From Manihot esculenta (lineage: Eukaryota; Streptophyta; Magnoliopsida; Malpighiales; Euphorbiaceae), in contig NC_035171.2 of assembly GCF_001659605.2 (NCBI RefSeq), positions 1,802,227-1,866,226 on the forward strand: a stretch of DNA of 64,000 nucleotides, given 5' to 3'. The notes under the pieces are model-generated. The model saw only the letters and a list, made by a program, of their open reading frames with translations, had not been told where the DNA came from and searched no databases. Position numbers and translations under genes: made by a program. Each line of letters begins with the position of its first letter. Position 1 is the stretch's first letter. Positions 62,925 through 64,000 of this stretch are shown here, one piece after another.

Positions 62925-63230
62925 CTTCAATAACTTACATGGAGTGGCGACGATCGGCAGTTGCAACGGCGGTGAGTGGCAACGGTGGTGGTGGCAGCGG
63001 TGGCAGCTCCAGCAATGGCAGTACAGCCGCGACAACAGCAACAGCTACAGAGAGACGCAGCAACGCGCGATAGCCCGGGAACGACAGTGGCAGCGGCGAC
63101 GGAGGCGGCGACGGCGACGGCGACGGCGGCAAGAAGAAGGATGGAGCGATAAGGAGAAGAGAGGAGAAGAGAGGAGAGGAAAATGGTGGCTGAAATCAAA
63201 AAGAGTCCCGAAAGAGATGGATTAGGTTTT
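62925..63230 (-). other. GC-rich 5' leader segment of CACTA-2
   Basis: A GC-rich island is full of GGCGGC/GGTGGC triplets in an otherwise AT-rich element. Its position matches the GC-rich ROP-derived segment in CACTA-1 (both about 200-450 bp from the 5' end, before the subterminal array). It could be the element's promoter/leader or a captured host 5' UTR. No protein family is recognised. Confidence 0.4.
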
Positions 63231-63269
63231 TAAATATTTTTTTGCATTTTCTGCTAATATTTTAAAAAT

Positions 63270-63405
63270 CCGTCGCTAATCCGTCGCAAATCCGTCAGAA
63301 ATATAAAGCTTTAGTGTTCGTCGCTGATTCGTCGCTAATTCCGTCGCTAAATTTTTTTTTCCGACGGAAGTAATTTCCGTCGCTAAATCCGTCACTGATA
63401 GCCTG
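63270..63405. repeat. CACTA-2 5' subterminal repeat array
   Basis: AATCCGTCGCTAAT, TCCGTCGCAAAT, GTCGCTGATTCGTCGCTAA and TTCCGTCGCTAAAT motifs occur about eight times, ending 13 bp from the terminus. Confidence 0.85.
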
Positions 63406-63639
63406 TTTTTTTGTGGTGAATTCTAATTATTAAATTATTTTAAAATTAATTAATTTTATTTTTAATATATTTTAAATATGGGTATATTAATAAATTAATA
63501 AATAAACTATATGTTAGAAAAATGAGTTATAATAAGAAATAAATATATAATTATAAAATAAAAATAATATCAAAATTTGCTCCTTAAATTGAAATTCTAG
63601 CTTCACCACTGGCCAACTAAAGGACTAATGTGTGCAGGA

Positions 63640-64000
63640 GAGCCAAACCCATTGATTAATGTAGTTTTTGAGAGAGAATTAGATATTCAGTTTGTGGCAA
63701 CATGGGCTTGGGGTTGTCATTTCATTGTCTTTGAACATTGATTAAAAATTTATGGACTAATTTGACTTTGTTACTAGTATTTATAGGCTCAGATAGAGAG
63801 AGGGGGAAGGAGAGAACTAATGCATCCCTTCATTCTCTCTGGAAGGATTATGGCGCTGTTTGCATTGGCTAATGCGTTTACTCTTTGGTTATTCAATTGG
63901 TTGATAAGGCTTTTGGCTAATGTCTTTGTCAGTATCAGAGCTGTGGCAGTGTCCTTTACAGTTTTTTGGCAAAAAAAAAAAAGTTGAGGGACCAAATAAA
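63640..64000. repeat. Inverted repeat flanking CACTA-2, right copy
   Basis: This is the reverse complement of 54,640-55,100, running off the window. It ends with GAGGGACCAAATAAA, the same string that begins the conserved upstream region of cystatin-like copies A, B and C (for example 31,558). Confidence 0.85.
63820..63987 (+). other. Small hydrophobic open frame, repeated in both inverted copies
   Basis: This 55-codon frame begins MHPFILSGRIMALFALANAF and continues LWLFNWLIRLLANVF. The same frame occurs on the minus strand at 54,922-54,668 with few substitutions. It is hydrophobic and could be one or two membrane helices. A TATA-like element in this repeat points the opposite way, so expression is doubtful. 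I do not recognise it. Confidence 0.25.

Larger units (their letters stand above)
57538..63418 (-). mobile_element. CACTA-2, En/Spm element, 5,881 bp
   Basis: Termini CACTACAAAAAAACAGG (57,538) and CCTGTTTTTTTGTGGTG (ending 63,418) are inverted with one mismatch; the right end is TGGTG rather than TAGTG. Flanking 3-bp target duplication AAT is on both sides. Subterminal AGCGACGGA/TCCGTCGCT motifs lie within both ends. The genes read from the minus strand, so the 5' end is at 63,418. It belongs to a family distinct from CACTA-1 (different termini and subterminal motif), but has the same overall layout. Confidence 0.93.

Overview
The window is AT-rich plant nuclear DNA: genes with GT-AG introns, CACTA/En-Spm transposons, LINE, SINE and hAT-MITE remnants, and exons of plant-specific families. 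Composition and protein similarity suggest a eudicot, possibly Euphorbiaceae, but that placement is only an impression. Nothing bacterial or viral was seen.

The left part (1-16 kb) is ordinary genic DNA. A seven-coding-exon class 3 (mono-/di-acylglycerol) lipase gene runs from about 2.56 to 8.8 kb. A DUF1677 zinc-ribbon-like gene with an intron in its 5' leader runs from about 11.8 to 13.3 kb. Both are on the + strand and look intact.

The middle part (16.6-42 kb) is a graveyard and duplication field. It holds a 14-bp-TSD SINE, a NUP107 pseudogene, and a 4-kb tandem duplication containing NUP107 debris, a LINE reverse transcriptase fragment and an acidic cystatin-like gene. Further copies of that gene lie at 31.7 kb (intact) and 37.7 kb (broken), and an inverted broken copy lies at 54 kb. 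BAT1-like amino-acid permease debris follows two copies. A mosaic of short gene fragments (TPR protein, SPT20/PHL-like coregulator, LINE RNase H) sits at 35-36.8 kb. A papain-family cysteine-protease pseudogene forms a near-palindrome at 39.8-42.2 kb, one arm of which carries a hAT-type MITE that the other arm lacks.

The right part (42.6-63.4 kb) is dominated by two CACTA elements, both read from the minus strand. CACTA-1 (42,650-52,681; 10,032 bp; TSD AAC) has a TNP2-like transposase gene broken by one stop codon, and a complete Transposase_24-like second gene. Its roughly 3.7-kb 5' region carries palindromic GTGCAC tandem arrays and at least two captured host exons: the P-loop exon of a ROP/RAC small GTPase and an exon of a guanylate-binding (GBP-like) protein. 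CACTA-2 (57,538-63,418; 5,881 bp; TSD AAT) has a long open transposase gene, but its second gene has shrunk to a 39-codon stub; it carries an analogous GCAGCTGC palindromic array. CACTA-1 lies inside the protease inverted repeat. CACTA-2 lies between inverted copies of the upstream region of the cystatin-like family, which predicts another family member just beyond the right edge.

Exon junctions were placed by eye from GT-AG sites and frame continuity. Family names come from recognising motifs, not from a database search.
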